Made by a program: the position numbers and the translations under genes. From assembly GCA_037389465.1 (NCBI GenBank), contig JAZARR010000266.1, forward strand, positions 3,498,704-3,562,703: a DNA stretch of 64,000 bases. The letters are read 5' to 3'. The notes beneath the pieces are model-generated. The model was not told where the DNA came from, searched no databases, and saw only the letters and a list, made by a program, of their open reading frames with translations. Below are positions 13,222-53,095 of this stretch, one piece after another (the first letter of the stretch is position 1; every line of letters starts with the position of its first letter). The DNA comes from Baylisascaris procyonis. Lineage: Eukaryota > Nematoda > Chromadorea > Rhabditida > Ascarididae.

Positions 13222-13797
13222 GCTTCGTCCAAGACGGATTACAATGGTTGAAGGAGATTTGGAAATCCCCAATACTTTGGTAGGTATTTCTTAGGAAAGA
13301 TATTCAATAAATATTACCAAAAATTTTCCACACAACTTCATCAAAAGCCTATTATTGCAAAATTTATTTTATATTGCTTGGGAAAGAAAAAAGCAATAAA
13401 TAAACGCATAATTTTGGCGTCTCACCTTTTCTCAATAGCCGGATATAGTGGCTCCTGATAGCCTCTTAAGCCTGAATGCTTATCTCCTGATAGCCTCTTC
13501 TCAAGCTTGAATGTTTATCTCCTGACATCCTCTTCTCAAGTTTGAATGCTTATCTCCTGATAGCCTCTCCTCAAGCTTGAATGCTTCATCGGCATATTTG
13601 AATGGCTTATACTTTACCTTTATTATATATTTTTTTATTCTCATTCCGAGAATATGTGCGAACTGATAAGCGTATAGAGCCCTTTATTGTTGCATTTGAA
13701 TGTGCTGTTCGCACCGCAGAGGGAGACCATTATATGGAACGCACGAAAGCAATACAAACGAGATCCCTTTCCACCACAATAAACACATCAATACTGT
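13222..13797 (+). CDS. Candidate plus-strand exons, unknown
   Basis: A 58-base stretch (13222-13279) has a TTTTCATCCAG acceptor and a GTAGGTATTT donor and encodes LRPRRITMVEGDLEIPNTL. A second, about 13640-13797, follows CATTCCGAG and encodes DKRIEPFIVAFECAVRTAE and GDHYMERTKAIQTRS before a GTCGTT donor. Their phases do not match directly, so an exon is missing or one is false. They lie opposite the minus-strand candidates and flank the 35-base minisatellite. Confidence 0.2.
13452..13588. repeat. 35-bp minisatellite, four units
   Basis: Units start at 13452, 13484, 13519 and 13554 with CTCCTGA(T/C)A(G/T)CCTCT and run through CAAGCTTGAATG. The period is 35 bases; the first unit is 3 bases short. 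Units differ at a few positions only, so the array is fairly young. Confidence 0.9.
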
Positions 13798-14091
13798 GCA
13801 GGTCGTTGTGAAGATGGGAATAGCTTATCAAAAAATTGGCGACATTTCAGAATGTTAGCCGTTATAACAAATAACAAAGGAGTAAAAATTGAAACATAAC
13901 TAAAATAACGACTACGAACGATCCGCGCTATAATATCAACTGACAATCACGATGTAGTGCCTGCCAATTGCACATCGATTGTGCAGCCCCATGATTGCAA
14001 AACAATAAAACTTCTGTTAGTGTAACGCATAGCAGGTCGATCATAGTCGCCATTCTAGATGCACGATTAGGATCCGAATGAGGGGGATTTG

Positions 14092-15700
14092 TCAGAGGAA
14101 ATGTTTTGCCGGTAGGCCAATGCTGTCGGCGGATCGGCTGAGATCATTCGGTGTCGGCAGTGGACGAGAAGTCAACTGCTGAGTGAGTTTCTTGCTCAAG
14201 GGAACGTTTCTTTCGAGATTCGTCCGAACTGCGTCGTTCACCCAATCTAAACTATTTTTTATTATCATCGAAGCAATTGCATTTTAAATCTTCATACCAA
14301 TGAAAGAGTAAAATTCTGAAATGCAGTTTGTGAACAAGTTTGTGAACATTTGAGGGACACCAACCTCCCCATCGCTTAGCAGTATGAGTTCGAAATCTGT
14401 TTGGGAAAAGGATATTCAGGCAAACGTGAACACAGACATGCAGAACATACAAAACGACATTAAAGAAATCTAAAACGTACACACTGCTAAACTCCATTTC
14501 CGTGTTTTGCCCCTTAACAGTGGAGAGTAACCATTCCTTTTCGTAACATTGCTAAGCATCTACGATGCATCTCAAGTCTCCTCCTCTTTTTTGCCGGCTC
14601 TCATATTTCATCATGAAACGACGTTTTTTAGGATGTGAAGAAATCTCGAATTAAATTGAAATGTATTATACCACAGAACAGTTGGTTGCGAACGAAGTTC
14701 TATTCCTAACATCTCATTGCTACAAACTATTTTGTCACCTTTTGAACGAGACCGCATATACTGTACAAAAATGGCCTTCCCAGCTATTACAGCATCCCTT
14801 AAGTGAGGAAGAATTTCTTTTGTTGTAATGAATCACTGAAAATGCAAATCAAGGTGAATTCAAAAATTTTTAACCTGGAAAGCGATTTGCCAAAACGAGA
14901 TTTCATCACTTTTTTCTTAATGTTGAACCGTTCGACATCTCCAGTGCCGGTATAATCATCATCAACAGCAAGCGGTGCTTTGCAACGTTCGCGTGCCTCT
15001 CGTTCCATACGCCTCCAACGTTTCCAAGTTGGCTTCCGCAACATTGTCGCCTGCACACAATCATGCTCCACACAATTGTTTCCTCTCACTATCATGCACT
15101 CACGTTTATATGGCTTCATTGAGGGTGGGCCAACACCTTGCATTTTTCTGCTCCCACCAAGCCTATCATTTCATTGCGTTTTTTTTCTTTAATTCGTAGT
15201 TCTCTTGCTTTGCCTTTATTCTATCGCTTTGACATCCGATATAAACACCTACATGAATATCTATCAAGATTCAAAAAAACAAGCGTTTTGTTAACTGTGT
15301 GCAAACAAAACAGCAGTAAGCTGGCCATACAGATCGAGCCGGCTAATCCAAAATAGCTAATAATAGCAACAAAAACAAACAATCAAAAATAAGCAGAAGT
15401 TCAATAAAATGACAGAAAATGTTTCAAAAAGCAGCCCTTAAGTGAGCGTTAAAACGTGCCTCCTTTCTTAGCAATGTCCCTCAGCGTGCTCTCACTATTG
15501 ACTGTTCTTTCTATCAATGGCCGAGGATATGCACGCGCAACCGATCGACGTTTCTGGTGGGATATTTCGGGATTTCTACAGTTGTCGAAAACACAAGAGG
15601 TATTGTAACTCCTAGACAACGCTTTCCATGGTTTATATTCATGGCTGACTCCGAGTTCAGATATATCCGCATCAAAAATTTTTTTTGATATCGTTGATAA
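14092..15700 (-). CDS. C-terminal part of an unrecognised, very basic protein (four exons)
   Basis: Exons on minus, 5' to 3': an open stretch from somewhere between 15700 and 15575 down to 15456; 15147-14875; 14396-14365; 14246-14092 with the stop. Phases match at every junction, including a 32-base exon. The first stretch includes HQKRRSVARAYPRPLIERT; the second KPTWKRWRRMEREARERCK and VDDDYTGTGDVERF; the join of the last three gives KSLSRFRTHTAKRWGDWVND; the end reads RPLPTPNDLSRSADSIGL and PAKHFL. There is no membrane segment or catalytic motif. Composition suggests an intracellular basic tail, perhaps of a larger protein whose upstream exons I did not find. It lies 5.9 kb downstream of the dgk-1 stop on the same strand. 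Confidence 0.55.
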
Positions 15701-16596
15701 GCAGGATAATTCACAAGTCATTCAAGCTTGAAAATTCTATTTGGAAACGCTGATGTAGTAGGAGAAACACTAACTGCTGTGACTTATGCCCCTATCAGTG
15801 CAATGAGGGAAGGCGAGGGCGATAGATGATCGTACTAGTGAGATATCCTTGTGCACTTCTCATTCATTTGGCAAGCATTCACATGCAAACACATAGATGA
15901 GTCTTGCGGATTAAGTGAAGCATCGATTTGCATCGGTTTGCAGTTTGGCCGTCAATTACAACTTTATTTGCCTCATTTTTTTGGTGCATCAGAAACGAAT
16001 TGGCTATGCTGATTTTTTGTTTTACCTAACAAAATACTTCAAAACATTTAAGGCATCAATAGAACTTAACGCTTACGATACTTTAAAACTGACAGTATTA
16101 TCGGATATGCTTGCAAATTTACGTCTAATTTCTTTAATAATTTCTTCACGTATAAAAGTATAATTTCTTTAAGAAAAATGTAATCCAGCGAAACTGTCCA
16201 CTAGGCATTGCAGCGCCGAACGACGCTTAATATTAGCCTGGTAGTACAAAGGGGTATAAGCATTGCAATTAATTAAATAACGCACTAAAAGATAAATAAA
16301 CTGTGGTATAACGATTGGAAGAGGTGTTCGAGGTATAGAACCATAACAGTGGTTATTGTTAAATTTTATTTCAGTCCTGTGGGTTTTCGAGCTCACTTGA
16401 TACTACATTCAAAACAAATTGTGAACTATATGTTGACATGACTGAGTAATTGCGATCTAAACTATCTAAACTCAATTAAATTCAATTATGAAAAGAAGCA
16501 ATCGTAGCAGGGAGTCTAATTTAGCGAAGAACTGAAAATATAAAACCGATCCTGTTTTACTGCTCCTCATAATCTTCTGATGTTAATAAACTTTTA

Positions 16597-17140
16597 TTAT
16601 TTGTAGGCTTCCAACATCGATATTATATTTGAAGTGCTTTTTTTTTTGTTTTTGGATTTTGTTCCTATGTGAACCTGCACAGCTTTTTCATCGAAAGCCT
16701 TGATATTCAGGGAATGGATGATGGCAGCGACTTCATTCCTCACCACATACGTGGAATCCAAATCAAAGCTTTTCCGACCCCCACGCCCATCGACCCAAAT
16801 CACCTATGCAGTTTCCAGTGCTCGAATCCTGGTACCTACGACAATTAACTGGTACACAGAAATTCCTAGACGTTTAAATGTGCCTAGGGATTTGCTAGGT
16901 GAAGCGTTTCGCAACCTTTAAGGCTCGGAAACCAGTCGAAGGCTCCCTCTTCCATCACAAACTTCAGACTTCCTACCACGCCACAGTCCTCCCCGTCTCC
17001 CGTCCTCAAGCTATCATAAGACTCCACGAACTGAGTTATCTCTAAAATTCTTTTATGAATGGTCTGCGTCAAATATTTCCTGAGGAGATCAACGGAGGTG
17101 TGAAGTCCGCCGGGTGCGATTGCAGGATCGTGCCGACGAT
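16597..17140 (-). pseudogene. Coding-like minus-strand stretch, unknown, probably broken
   Basis: GC content rises here relative to the flanks. One frame (17072-16884 and somewhat upstream) reads KRILEITQFVESYDSLRTG and LKFVMEEGAFDWFPSLKG, then stops. A second (16803-16672) follows a TGCATAG acceptor and reads VIWVDGRGGRKSFDLDSTY and NEVAAIIHSLNIKAFDEK before a GTTCAC donor. I could not join them cleanly and recognise no domain. They could be exons of an unknown gene or an eroded element. Confidence 0.25.
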
Positions 17141-17619
17141 CGAAGCCATCCTTGAGGAGACGAGTCCCTACTTGTTTATCATCTCACTATATAAGTGTGA
17201 TAAACTGTTCGCCCTTATACCTGTTTCCTTTCGCAGTTTACTCGGCCACATCTCGACATAGCCTGCAGATCCTCAAGGAGACCTGGACGACTAGACAAGC
17301 CAAGGGAGCTGATCCTTATATCAAAACTATCGACTGACGAAAATAAGGTTCCTATTGAAAAAATCGAGGTGGATTCAAACTGGTGAAACGCCCTTACGTG
17401 CAATCATAAGATATAGAAAACGACTATAAAGCTTGTCGATATGCCAATGATCACCTGAGAGGTTTTTCGCGAATTTAGCAAACGCATCTTTAATACGCTT
17501 GATGAGAGTAATATCGATCTAGAAGATATCGCTAAAAGTGCATCATCTTTCAGAGCTCTAACATTGCAAAACAATTTCAAACGTTTCTCATTCGATAATG
17601 AAGAGCTAATCAATAAAAA

Positions 17620-20600
17620 TCATCGAATGTCACAACGTATCACTATATAGTGGTCGCTTTAAATCACATACATATTCCATGAGGTGTGAGGACACTATGT
17701 GAGCAATAATATTTCGCTCAGAGTTCTACGTAATAACGATGAGGCTGGAAAAATTTAGTGTCATACGCGAAAAAAGGGTAACATCACTATTCGCTGACCT
17801 CGATAGTCTAAATTCGCCTAAATATTTATACATCGCTGGATCCCCTACAACACAAAAATGACATAGAAGTGTTTTTTAAGATCATTGCATAGCGGATCTC
17901 GCAATCTTGAGTGAAATAGATGACAGCTTTCCAAAATGGGACAGATGACGTCATGCAGATACGACCAGCGTTGCAATACTAGTAGTAAAACTGAAGTTCA
18001 GATGCTTGCAAAAAAGAGCAACAAACGATGCACATGCATCAAATATTCCTACATAATCAGCAGTGAATGCATGCAAAAAAAGCTTTGATGGAATCGATCG
18101 TTGACGCCGATACGCATTGTACTAAGCCAAAACCGGGATCTTTATGCTCAATTATAAAAAATTATACAATTTGAGAATATAAATCATAATTCCGAAAGAC
18201 AAAATAAACATAGAGTAAAGTCTAAACATTAAAAAAATAATAGCCAAAATACATCGAAGACGTCGCTTACCAATGGTCTCTTAAAGAGAAATCAACGTAA
18301 CATAAAACCGATATCTACCTGTCGACTGAGAAAGCCCACCTTTATATACGCCTCATAGGTACTTTTGGCCACTCAAGCACGTCAGTCGATTTATTTTACT
18401 TAAAACTCATGTTTGTAGCCCATTTCTCAATTCTCATTTTTGTGCAAAACAATAGTTAGAGGTGATAAATGCACTCATTGAGAATTGTTTAAATAATGCT
18501 TCCATATGAAAGTATGAACGTGAAATGTCTTATAAATGGGAAGAACTTCCTGAATAGCTAAAAGAATGAACTATGTATGAGCGCAAATAAACTGCTTAGC
18601 ACCTGATTTATTGGATTTCCTTAAATTTCACTAATATTCCACCGTTTTAATCATGATACCATATTTCTTCGAAGGAAAATCTACTATCGAATAGAAGATT
18701 TTCTTGAATATTAAAAATTTCATCTTTCTGACAATTGTGAAAAAACAAATCGCCGTGGGGTGATTCCTCAGAACAGTGAAGATAGTTTCAACGATTGCCC
18801 GGTATGGTGTACTGCATGTGTGTCAATATAATCATTCATCGTTCATTGCTTATGACGTCATCACTCTTAGATTATCTAATTCGTTGAATAAAATATCGAG
18901 GCAATAAAAACAGCTGTAATTCGAGAAGATAACAATTACTAAAATTATGGAGAAAATTAAAAAAAAAACTACATATGGGAAGAGAGCGAAAAAATAATGA
19001 AAAAGATTCAAAATGAAACAAATAGGGGGGATAAACGACGTCTGATGCGTACAATAAAATCACAACGATAAACGATTGGCCATAACAGCACGAAAGTTTT
19101 AAAAGAGAATTAATAGCATACTAATGCAATTACTTGAAATAATCTCATAAATTATCAAAATAAATAAAAAAAAATTCATTAAATCCTTCAAAAATGATAA
19201 CTAATCGTTTTCGATTCTTTAAAAAAAACAACAAAACAACTACTATATTAGCTAAGACAAACGCTGTTATGTGCAATCAATAGAGACTAGAAAATTACCA
19301 CACTGCAACCGATTATTTTTCTACTTAAAATAAAATTTTTTTGTAATTTTTTTATTTCCTCATGGATCATTCACTGCAACTAAATTAGCCAATAAAAATT
19401 CATGAATAAATTAGAATGGCAATCATTAGAAAATGAAGAAAATTTTATCGTTTTCTTATATTTAGGCGTTTAGTTGAATTTCATTTTTCCAAATCATTCT
19501 TGTTCCTAACTATCCCATCTCCTTCCCGCTTCCGTTTTCAATCATATGACAGCTTTGAGCAAATATAAAATAAATTCATTATGCAAATAAATGAAAGCAG
19601 TGTAGTTTTATGAATGAAAAGAATAAGAAATATGAAAGAAAACAATTGATTAAAAAGCGCAAAAAGCATCGCTCCAAATTGTGTGGGCGAATGCAATAAA
19701 CGATGCGTACATTGATTGAGTGATTTTCGAGATTATAACACTTACATTGTAAGTACTGTAAACAGAAACACTGTTGCATTCAAAATTTTCATTTAAACAA
19801 TGCGTTATAATCAGACATATGCTAAATATTTCGATCGATACGATGTTGAAAATCTCATTAATTTTCTCAAAAATTTTTACGCCCGCTAATTGGCAACTTA
19901 GCAAATACCGATACTATAATTTGGTATCATTCCAAAGCTAGCGTTGTAATATTTAACACTAAAATTTTCACAATAAAATTAAATTTAAAAACTCGCTCAA
20001 AAATGAGTTCCACAATAGGCTATCGAAAAAAAAAAAATTTAGTGCGAAAACAATCCAAAAAGAGCACATTGAATGAGAAATTGTTTATTATTGGTGCTAT
20101 CAATATGAATTTAATTATATTTCGAATATTTTTCTTCCTCTCACCTAAAAGGGTTTCGATTCGAAATTACTGAGAATCTTTTTATATCACTTTAAATAAC
20201 GATTAAATCATGAGATAAAGAATCGTGCACAATTTCAACTATTATTATTCTTTCCAAGAATATTATACACTAAAAATCTTCAAATAATCCTCTCCTTATC
20301 CTTAACTAATGTAAGTCGGCTATAAATTTTTAGAGAAAAACACCTGCCAACAAAACATCTTCCAGTTCTCTTCACGCATTTCAGAAAAAAATTATTTTCA
20401 CAGGTTTTGATCTATGGCATAATGATGGTAGAAAAAGCTGATATCAAGTGTAAGCTCCGTCTCAATAAAACTTCTCAAAAGTATGAAATCGCAATGGACG
20501 AAAACTCATCTCTACTGAAGACATTGATGCCCACTGGGGGTTTTATTTGAGGTAATACGATGGATGAAATTTACCCAAAAAACTTTTTTCACTTCGCTGT

Positions 20601-21572
20601 TAGAAAGTTTTCCTAATTAGTTTAATGTGACTATTAAAGTGAGAAATGACAGAAGATATTCTTCTCAGTTTTAATTCAAAAAAAAAAGATTGCAGCATAA
20701 AAAAGCAATGAGGGCGTGCAAAAAAAAAAATTATAAAGGAAGCATAGACGTTAAATTGTGTGTGACAATATTATTCATTGCTAATAAAACATCATGCATT
20801 ACCGATCATCGATAACACACAATACACACTACAATCACTAAGATAAAATTCAACATATATTTCAACTGTCTAGGACAGCAAGAAATAAAAAATAAAGAAT
20901 AAAAAAAAATAAAAACAATATTTAGTTTGAATTGTTGCAAAAACTTTTCGAAAAAAAAAAGCAAGCAAAAATATTCCTTCATTATAGAAATTCTGAAATA
21001 ATGTCATATGCAATTCGATAGAGATTCCTTTTCACAAGTAATAAGCGGACAACTTTTATCAATACCAGTAACAATTATTAGCTGATGCAAATAAGAGAGG
21101 ATAAGAAAGAAAACGGCAAGAGGAAGAGCGAGCGTTAGAATTTGTCCGTTGTGAGCAAAGAGGATCAGTTGAGTGCTATTTGTGCTTCGTTTCGATTACT
21201 TTTGTATTTGGTATTGCACAAAAGCGATCATCGCCGAATAAGCTTAACTTGAAGTTTGATCTTCTCGAAGCACTCATTTGCACAAATATGGATAAGCTCT
21301 CACAATAATCTAAATTAATGAAAAAAGCTTATACTTTTGAAGTTTAGAGTTAGTGAAGTAATCTCTATGTTATCTACTTAACGATGATAACAAGCGCTTA
21401 TATGCCAGTACAGGAGGAGGTGCCAGGCATGCTCCAACATTTGCATTGCGGATACTCACCACCAACTTTTGTGTCACAAGACATTTGTCGGTGGGATTTG
21501 TTTTCCACGGCGCAAATGTCCCATTATGAAAACTTCCTAGGGCGCAAATGATAGGAGATCGATGCTCGGATT
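17620..21572. other. AT-rich 3' flank of dgk-1, no gene seen
   Basis: This sequence lies downstream of the dgk-1 stop. It has no convincing exon: the frames at 18872-19063, 19579-19904 and 21370-21576 are short and lack motifs. A minus-strand AATAAA occurs near 20543-20550, but I cannot tell which poly-A signal is used. Confidence 0.5.
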
Positions 21573-48595
<27,023 letters not shown>

Positions 48596-48612
48596 CCTAA
48601 ACCAAAGCTTGT
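48596..48612 (-). promoter_or_regulatory. Probable spliced-leader (trans-splice) acceptor of dgk-1
   Basis: On the minus strand the sequence just upstream of the dgk-1 ATG reads AAGCTTTGGTTTAG then GATG. This is a pyrimidine-flanked acceptor one base before the start codon. Nematode mRNAs often receive SL1 at such a site, so this is the likely 5' end of the mature message. It could instead be an ordinary acceptor for a further non-coding 5' exon. Confidence 0.5.
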
Positions 48613-49242
48613 GTGGTTGTATCAAAGAAAATAAACCGAATATAATAGCACCGTTTCGAATTTCAGTGTCACTAACAAAATATAATATACCTAATTGTGG
48701 ACACAGGAGGTGAGGGATGAGTATTCTCAATGACAACTGTTCAGCTAAAAGACAGAAATCTACAAGAAACTTCAACTTCAGCACTCGTATTACTGCAAAA
48801 CAAAGCATCAGAATCGCCTCCTTCAGATTTTTTTTCAAAGTCTACTGCTAGATAACTCTATAAACCTCGTCTGAGACAGCTCAATGCATATCTCAACAAA
48901 ACCAAAATTCATCCAAATCTCTTTGACATTTTTCTCCGTTTATTCGCAATGTTCATTTAACACGAAGGAAAAATGCATGGAATCTGAAATGTTCGGGCAA
49001 CACTATTCCACTGAGTCATAGAAGTCTGCTGACGCCGAACAGTGTGCATTTTGCTTCTTTTTTTTAAGTTCATTAAAGAAAATAGGTTTATTTTATCAAA
49101 ATTTGCCGCAAAATGAAGAGATAAAAATTGTAGTGAAAATGAAGTGGCATCATTTTTTGGTAATGCCACCCATCTGTCAATCTTTTATAAGCAGCTAAAT
49201 TTGCGACAATTTCACTTGCGATATTGATAAAACGAAATACAA

Positions 49243-51468
49243 TCATTGTATCATGAATATAGCTCACCGATTGGTGCCGATTCGTTGAGTAGCATTAACG
49301 GGGGTGGAATGTTGACGATGAGCTCAAATGAGCGTGAGAGGTCTCATCATGAAATCCACCTCGACTTCTCGCTTCTCATTGGCTCCTGCAAGTGTGATCT
49401 CTTCGTTTCCAATCTTTTCAATCCTCAATTACGTTAACTTCGAAATATTACAAATATTGCGAGATCATCTATCAATATCAATTCATTTATGCTTATATCA
49501 TTAAGAAATTGATGTTTTTTTTATGTTTTTGGATTATAAAAATGAAAAAAAAAACTTTAAGCGCATAAATAAGTTGATAGTGACAAATGATAATCAACCT
49601 ACAAAAATGGAGAAAGAAAATTTGCTCTTTAACAAAAAAGGAAATAAACTTTCATTCTATAAACGCACAATCACTATAAAAACAATAAATTACATCTACA
49701 TTGATTGTTACATCGATGCATAATGCATCAATATGATTGCACCATTGTCAGCTGTTTGCTAAACGCAAACATCACAAAGCAATGCTACATTCACCTATCA
49801 GTAAATCGCAATTGCACATTGAAATAGCCTATTATAAATATTTTTTGAAATAAACTACCTTTGATTAAGCATACAGGTAGGCAATGCATTAGAGATAAAC
49901 GGCTACCTAAGCACGATGATCCAGAGAATACAAGCAATAAACTCATAAAACCCTTCCCATGATGCCTATCTAGCATAAAATATTCTTCCTTCAGATTAGC
50001 TCGTCACATTTTCGTATGAGTACCCATACCATACACTAGAGTAACCTCAAGCAGGAAAACGTCTTGAAAAGAATATTTAATGCTGCATAAATGAGCGTAA
50101 TAGATACTTTAAAGAAAAGCATAAAAGAATAAAACTGCGAATGGAAACGATGAAATCCATGGCATTGAGGCGATGAGTGAATGGCGCATTAAAAGGCAAC
50201 GCGATGGGTGCCTAATGCGACAAAACCAAGCCCAGGTCCACCCAAAAATAGGCATCATAAGAATGTGCTCATGGTGGATTTCGATGGACATTCAGGTGGT
50301 TCGTTGTATTTTTTGGAGCGCCGAACAGGCACTAGCCATGCAAGCATGCTCCTCACTCCTCTCTATGCTTCCCGAGCGCACGCCACCACCCCCCATAGCA
50401 ATCAACACTATTTCCAGCACTCTGCACGTCTATATGTCCAGCCTGAAGGTACTCTTTATGCATAGGCAGAATGTCTAGTCGATTCGCGTGATGGTTAGGC
50501 CCAACTGCGCGGCACATTGATCGGGATGCACACGCAGCAGCTGGTGCCTCGGCGACCAGAGCCTAGCGAGAGCGTTAATGCCACTACCACGCGTGCACCG
50601 ACGATTCGTGCTGCCAGCTTATCCTTCAACAAGCCGGCACCAACCGCACTTCCCAAAACACCCCAATTGCATGATGTTGAACTACTCTCAATAATACACT
50701 ACAACAGTTGCAACAAATCCAGACGTAATCCTGAAGCAACAAGTTCTAAACTGGTCTTTGCCTGAGGTTTCTAAGTTTTAAGCAAGGATGCACAACAAAT
50801 GATAAAGGCCTGAATGGATCAATCAGTCTTATGAGCACATATCTTCATGATAATGTAGTATTCGTTTATACTGTCCCAATATTTGTTTAGCACATATTTG
50901 CACCTACTCCAGAAATTCAATCTGAGATCAGATATTGATGCAGAAATATGCAAAGGACACATGGACCTGTCCACATGTGCCACATGAATGATAAAAAACA
51001 TAGAAGCGGAGTGAATTCTGCACTCCTATCTACGTGAGTGGAAAGGACCACACTGGGTCGACTTCCGTCATGATGGATAGACAAAGCTCTATAAAACTTT
51101 GACAGATGCCTTACAACACAATAAACGCAAAAGGCAGGGGAATAAGAAAGACAATAGGGTTGTACTGTTACAAATAATTAAATCAAGGAGGTGCACTTGA
51201 TATATAAAATAATCATTTGCCTTTGTTACAGTACAACTTGGCGGTAACGTTCTAGTCAGCGGTCAACTTTCCTTTTCGTTTTCCTTTTTGTTAACAGAGA
51301 TTGATCTTGCAATGCGCAACTAATTTTAGCTTTTTGCAGTGCAATAGGACCAAGGTTTTATGTTGCAATTGCACAGCAACAAGGCTGTACATTACAATCG
51401 CAATTGCAACCAGTCGCTTCTCAATCAATTGCAGAACGTGCATCTTCTATTTTTGTACAAAATTAATA
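49243..51468 (+). pseudogene. Plus-strand coding relic, GC-richer than its surroundings
   Basis: Three segments look protein-coding but are not joined by an intact frame. At 49243-49437 an open frame reads SSPIGADSLSSINGGG and SSNERERSHHEIH. At about 50196-50765 one frame runs through two TAG codons (50463-50465 and 50499-50501): before them VLMVDFDGHSGGSLYFLERR and RLYVQPEGTLYA, after them QLVPRRPEPSESV and LSFNKPAPTALPKTP. At about 51339-51468, after a TTTTTGCAG acceptor, a Gln-rich frame ends at a stop (QSQLQPVASQS). The middle segment is clearly GC-richer than its AT-rich flanks, with coding-like composition. I do not recognise the family. It may be a decayed subtelomeric gene copy, or a real gene whose small introns I have misjudged. 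Confidence 0.45.
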
Positions 51469-52714
51469 TGCTCTAGTTGATTTTTTCAAAAACAAATTGA
51501 ATATAAAAGAAAAAAAAGAGCCCCAAAAAGCTTATCAAAGACATTCTCATGATCAAATAGGAAATAGCAACATAAAATAGACTCTTGTGCTGTGAAATGT
51601 TCGAATTAGAAAATATAAAAAGTTTTTATATGCAATACAAATCTATCTTTTAATAATCGCAGAAATATTTATAATAATTGAAATATGTCTATCCTATTCA
51701 CAAAATCTTATCAAATATTAGTTGTGTATGGATCATAATTAACACGCTGATTATTTTGAACTGAGTATCGTTCGCTTCGATAGTGTTGATACAACCGAAG
51801 TTTTATCAGAATATGCGGCAACCTTTCGATTAACACATACATATTAATGTATATGCTTGTCTCGCTGTCCACCCGGTAGTTTCATCTCGTAAAGCACAAA
51901 GGATGTAGCGATGAAAGTTTATAGATTTAATCTGAACGTGTCTTTCCTATCCATGAAAGAGATTGCATGGCTATGCGAGAGCGATGAAGCCATTAGCAAA
52001 ACTGATCGGGATCGTCACTGAATCGTTACAGCAAATTGGTTGTAAATGTTTTTGTTCGTTGATTTAATTATTTCATCGTCGTAAAATGTGGGAACATACA
52101 AATGGAGAAGGTAAGAGATCAGGTAACTTGAAAGAAATGTAAAAGAGGAAAAAGCTAAAACTCTGCAAAACAACAATCCGAGCAAACAGATATTCGATAG
52201 ATAGAGGCAACAATCGATAGAAGTGCACTATCTAAAGACTTTATATTTGATGCTTTCTTGGAAGTGGCAACACAAATAAAGGCAGTATGATGACGATGTA
52301 AATATATGAAGGTATGATTGAAGTATGCGGCATAGATTGTACAATCACTATCGAAGTGAGAGATTCGACACCAACAATGAGTAGCAACTGCTAATTAACA
52401 ATAATAACAGTACTTCCGATAAAGAGATTTACTTCAATAGTTAACAGCAACACAAATACGTCGGTTCAAAATATTTTTTGCAATTCACTCATAATCGACC
52501 TTTCGTATCAAATTTTCCATTTTCTATCTCAATTGGAACATTGTCAAATTCTTTCAAAGATTACTTTGTTTGAGCGCTTGCAGAAATGCCTTAAGTGGAC
52601 GGAACGTTTCCGCAAATATACGAAGCTATAATTTTACCATTCAAATTACACTATCAAATCGAAAAATCTTCATTCTCGCAAGCTTAGATATGATTTGATT
52701 CTTAGATATAAAAT

Positions 52715-53095
52715 TGTGTGCAATTTTCCGACATTCCGCTCCCCGAAATAATTCAATTTGTCCCCCACTGTGGTCTGCGTTGGCAACAGTTTTGCCTCGG
52801 CAAAGATAATGCAGTACAAGCAATATTCTGCGCAGTTCCCAGTTTCGTGTTGTGCGAACTGGAATTTACCCCTACTGATATCGATAATGCGCCCACTTCT
52901 TCATCTTTCAAACTGCGGCTAAATCATTTCGTTCATCACATTATTGCTGCATTTTATCTATTGAATGCCTGTCAGCTCAGATTATTGCCTTGCAGAGGCT
53001 TAGCTTTTCCCGTTTTGCGCTTCTATCAAGTTGCTTACTCTCTTATATTTTCTGCTGGTCATGGTCTTATCCTTTTTGTATATTCCCACACTTTG
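52715..53095 (+). mobile_element. 5'-truncated fragment of the same LINE family
   Basis: This stretch aligns by eye with 57015-57270 of the longer LINE. Both carry TTTTCCGACATT-CGCT, an AATTTG/CAATTCG block, AATACAAGCAAT-TT-TGC-type sequence (GTACAAGCAAT here), GATATCG-TAATGC-C-CA and TTTCAA-CTGC-G. The translation gives the C-terminal LINE motif IDNAPTSSSFKLRLN, equivalent to VDIVNAHI..TFKLQLS in the other copy. Only the extreme 3' end of the element is present, as expected for 5'-truncated LINE insertions. It retains a 127-codon open frame (52718-53101) that is partly coincidental. Confidence 0.75.

Noticed and set aside
15061..15113. A GTGAGTGC...GTGCAG segment inside the basic-tail exon as a 53-base intron
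   Set aside because: Removing 53 bases would shift the downstream frame, which is clearly coding as it stands.
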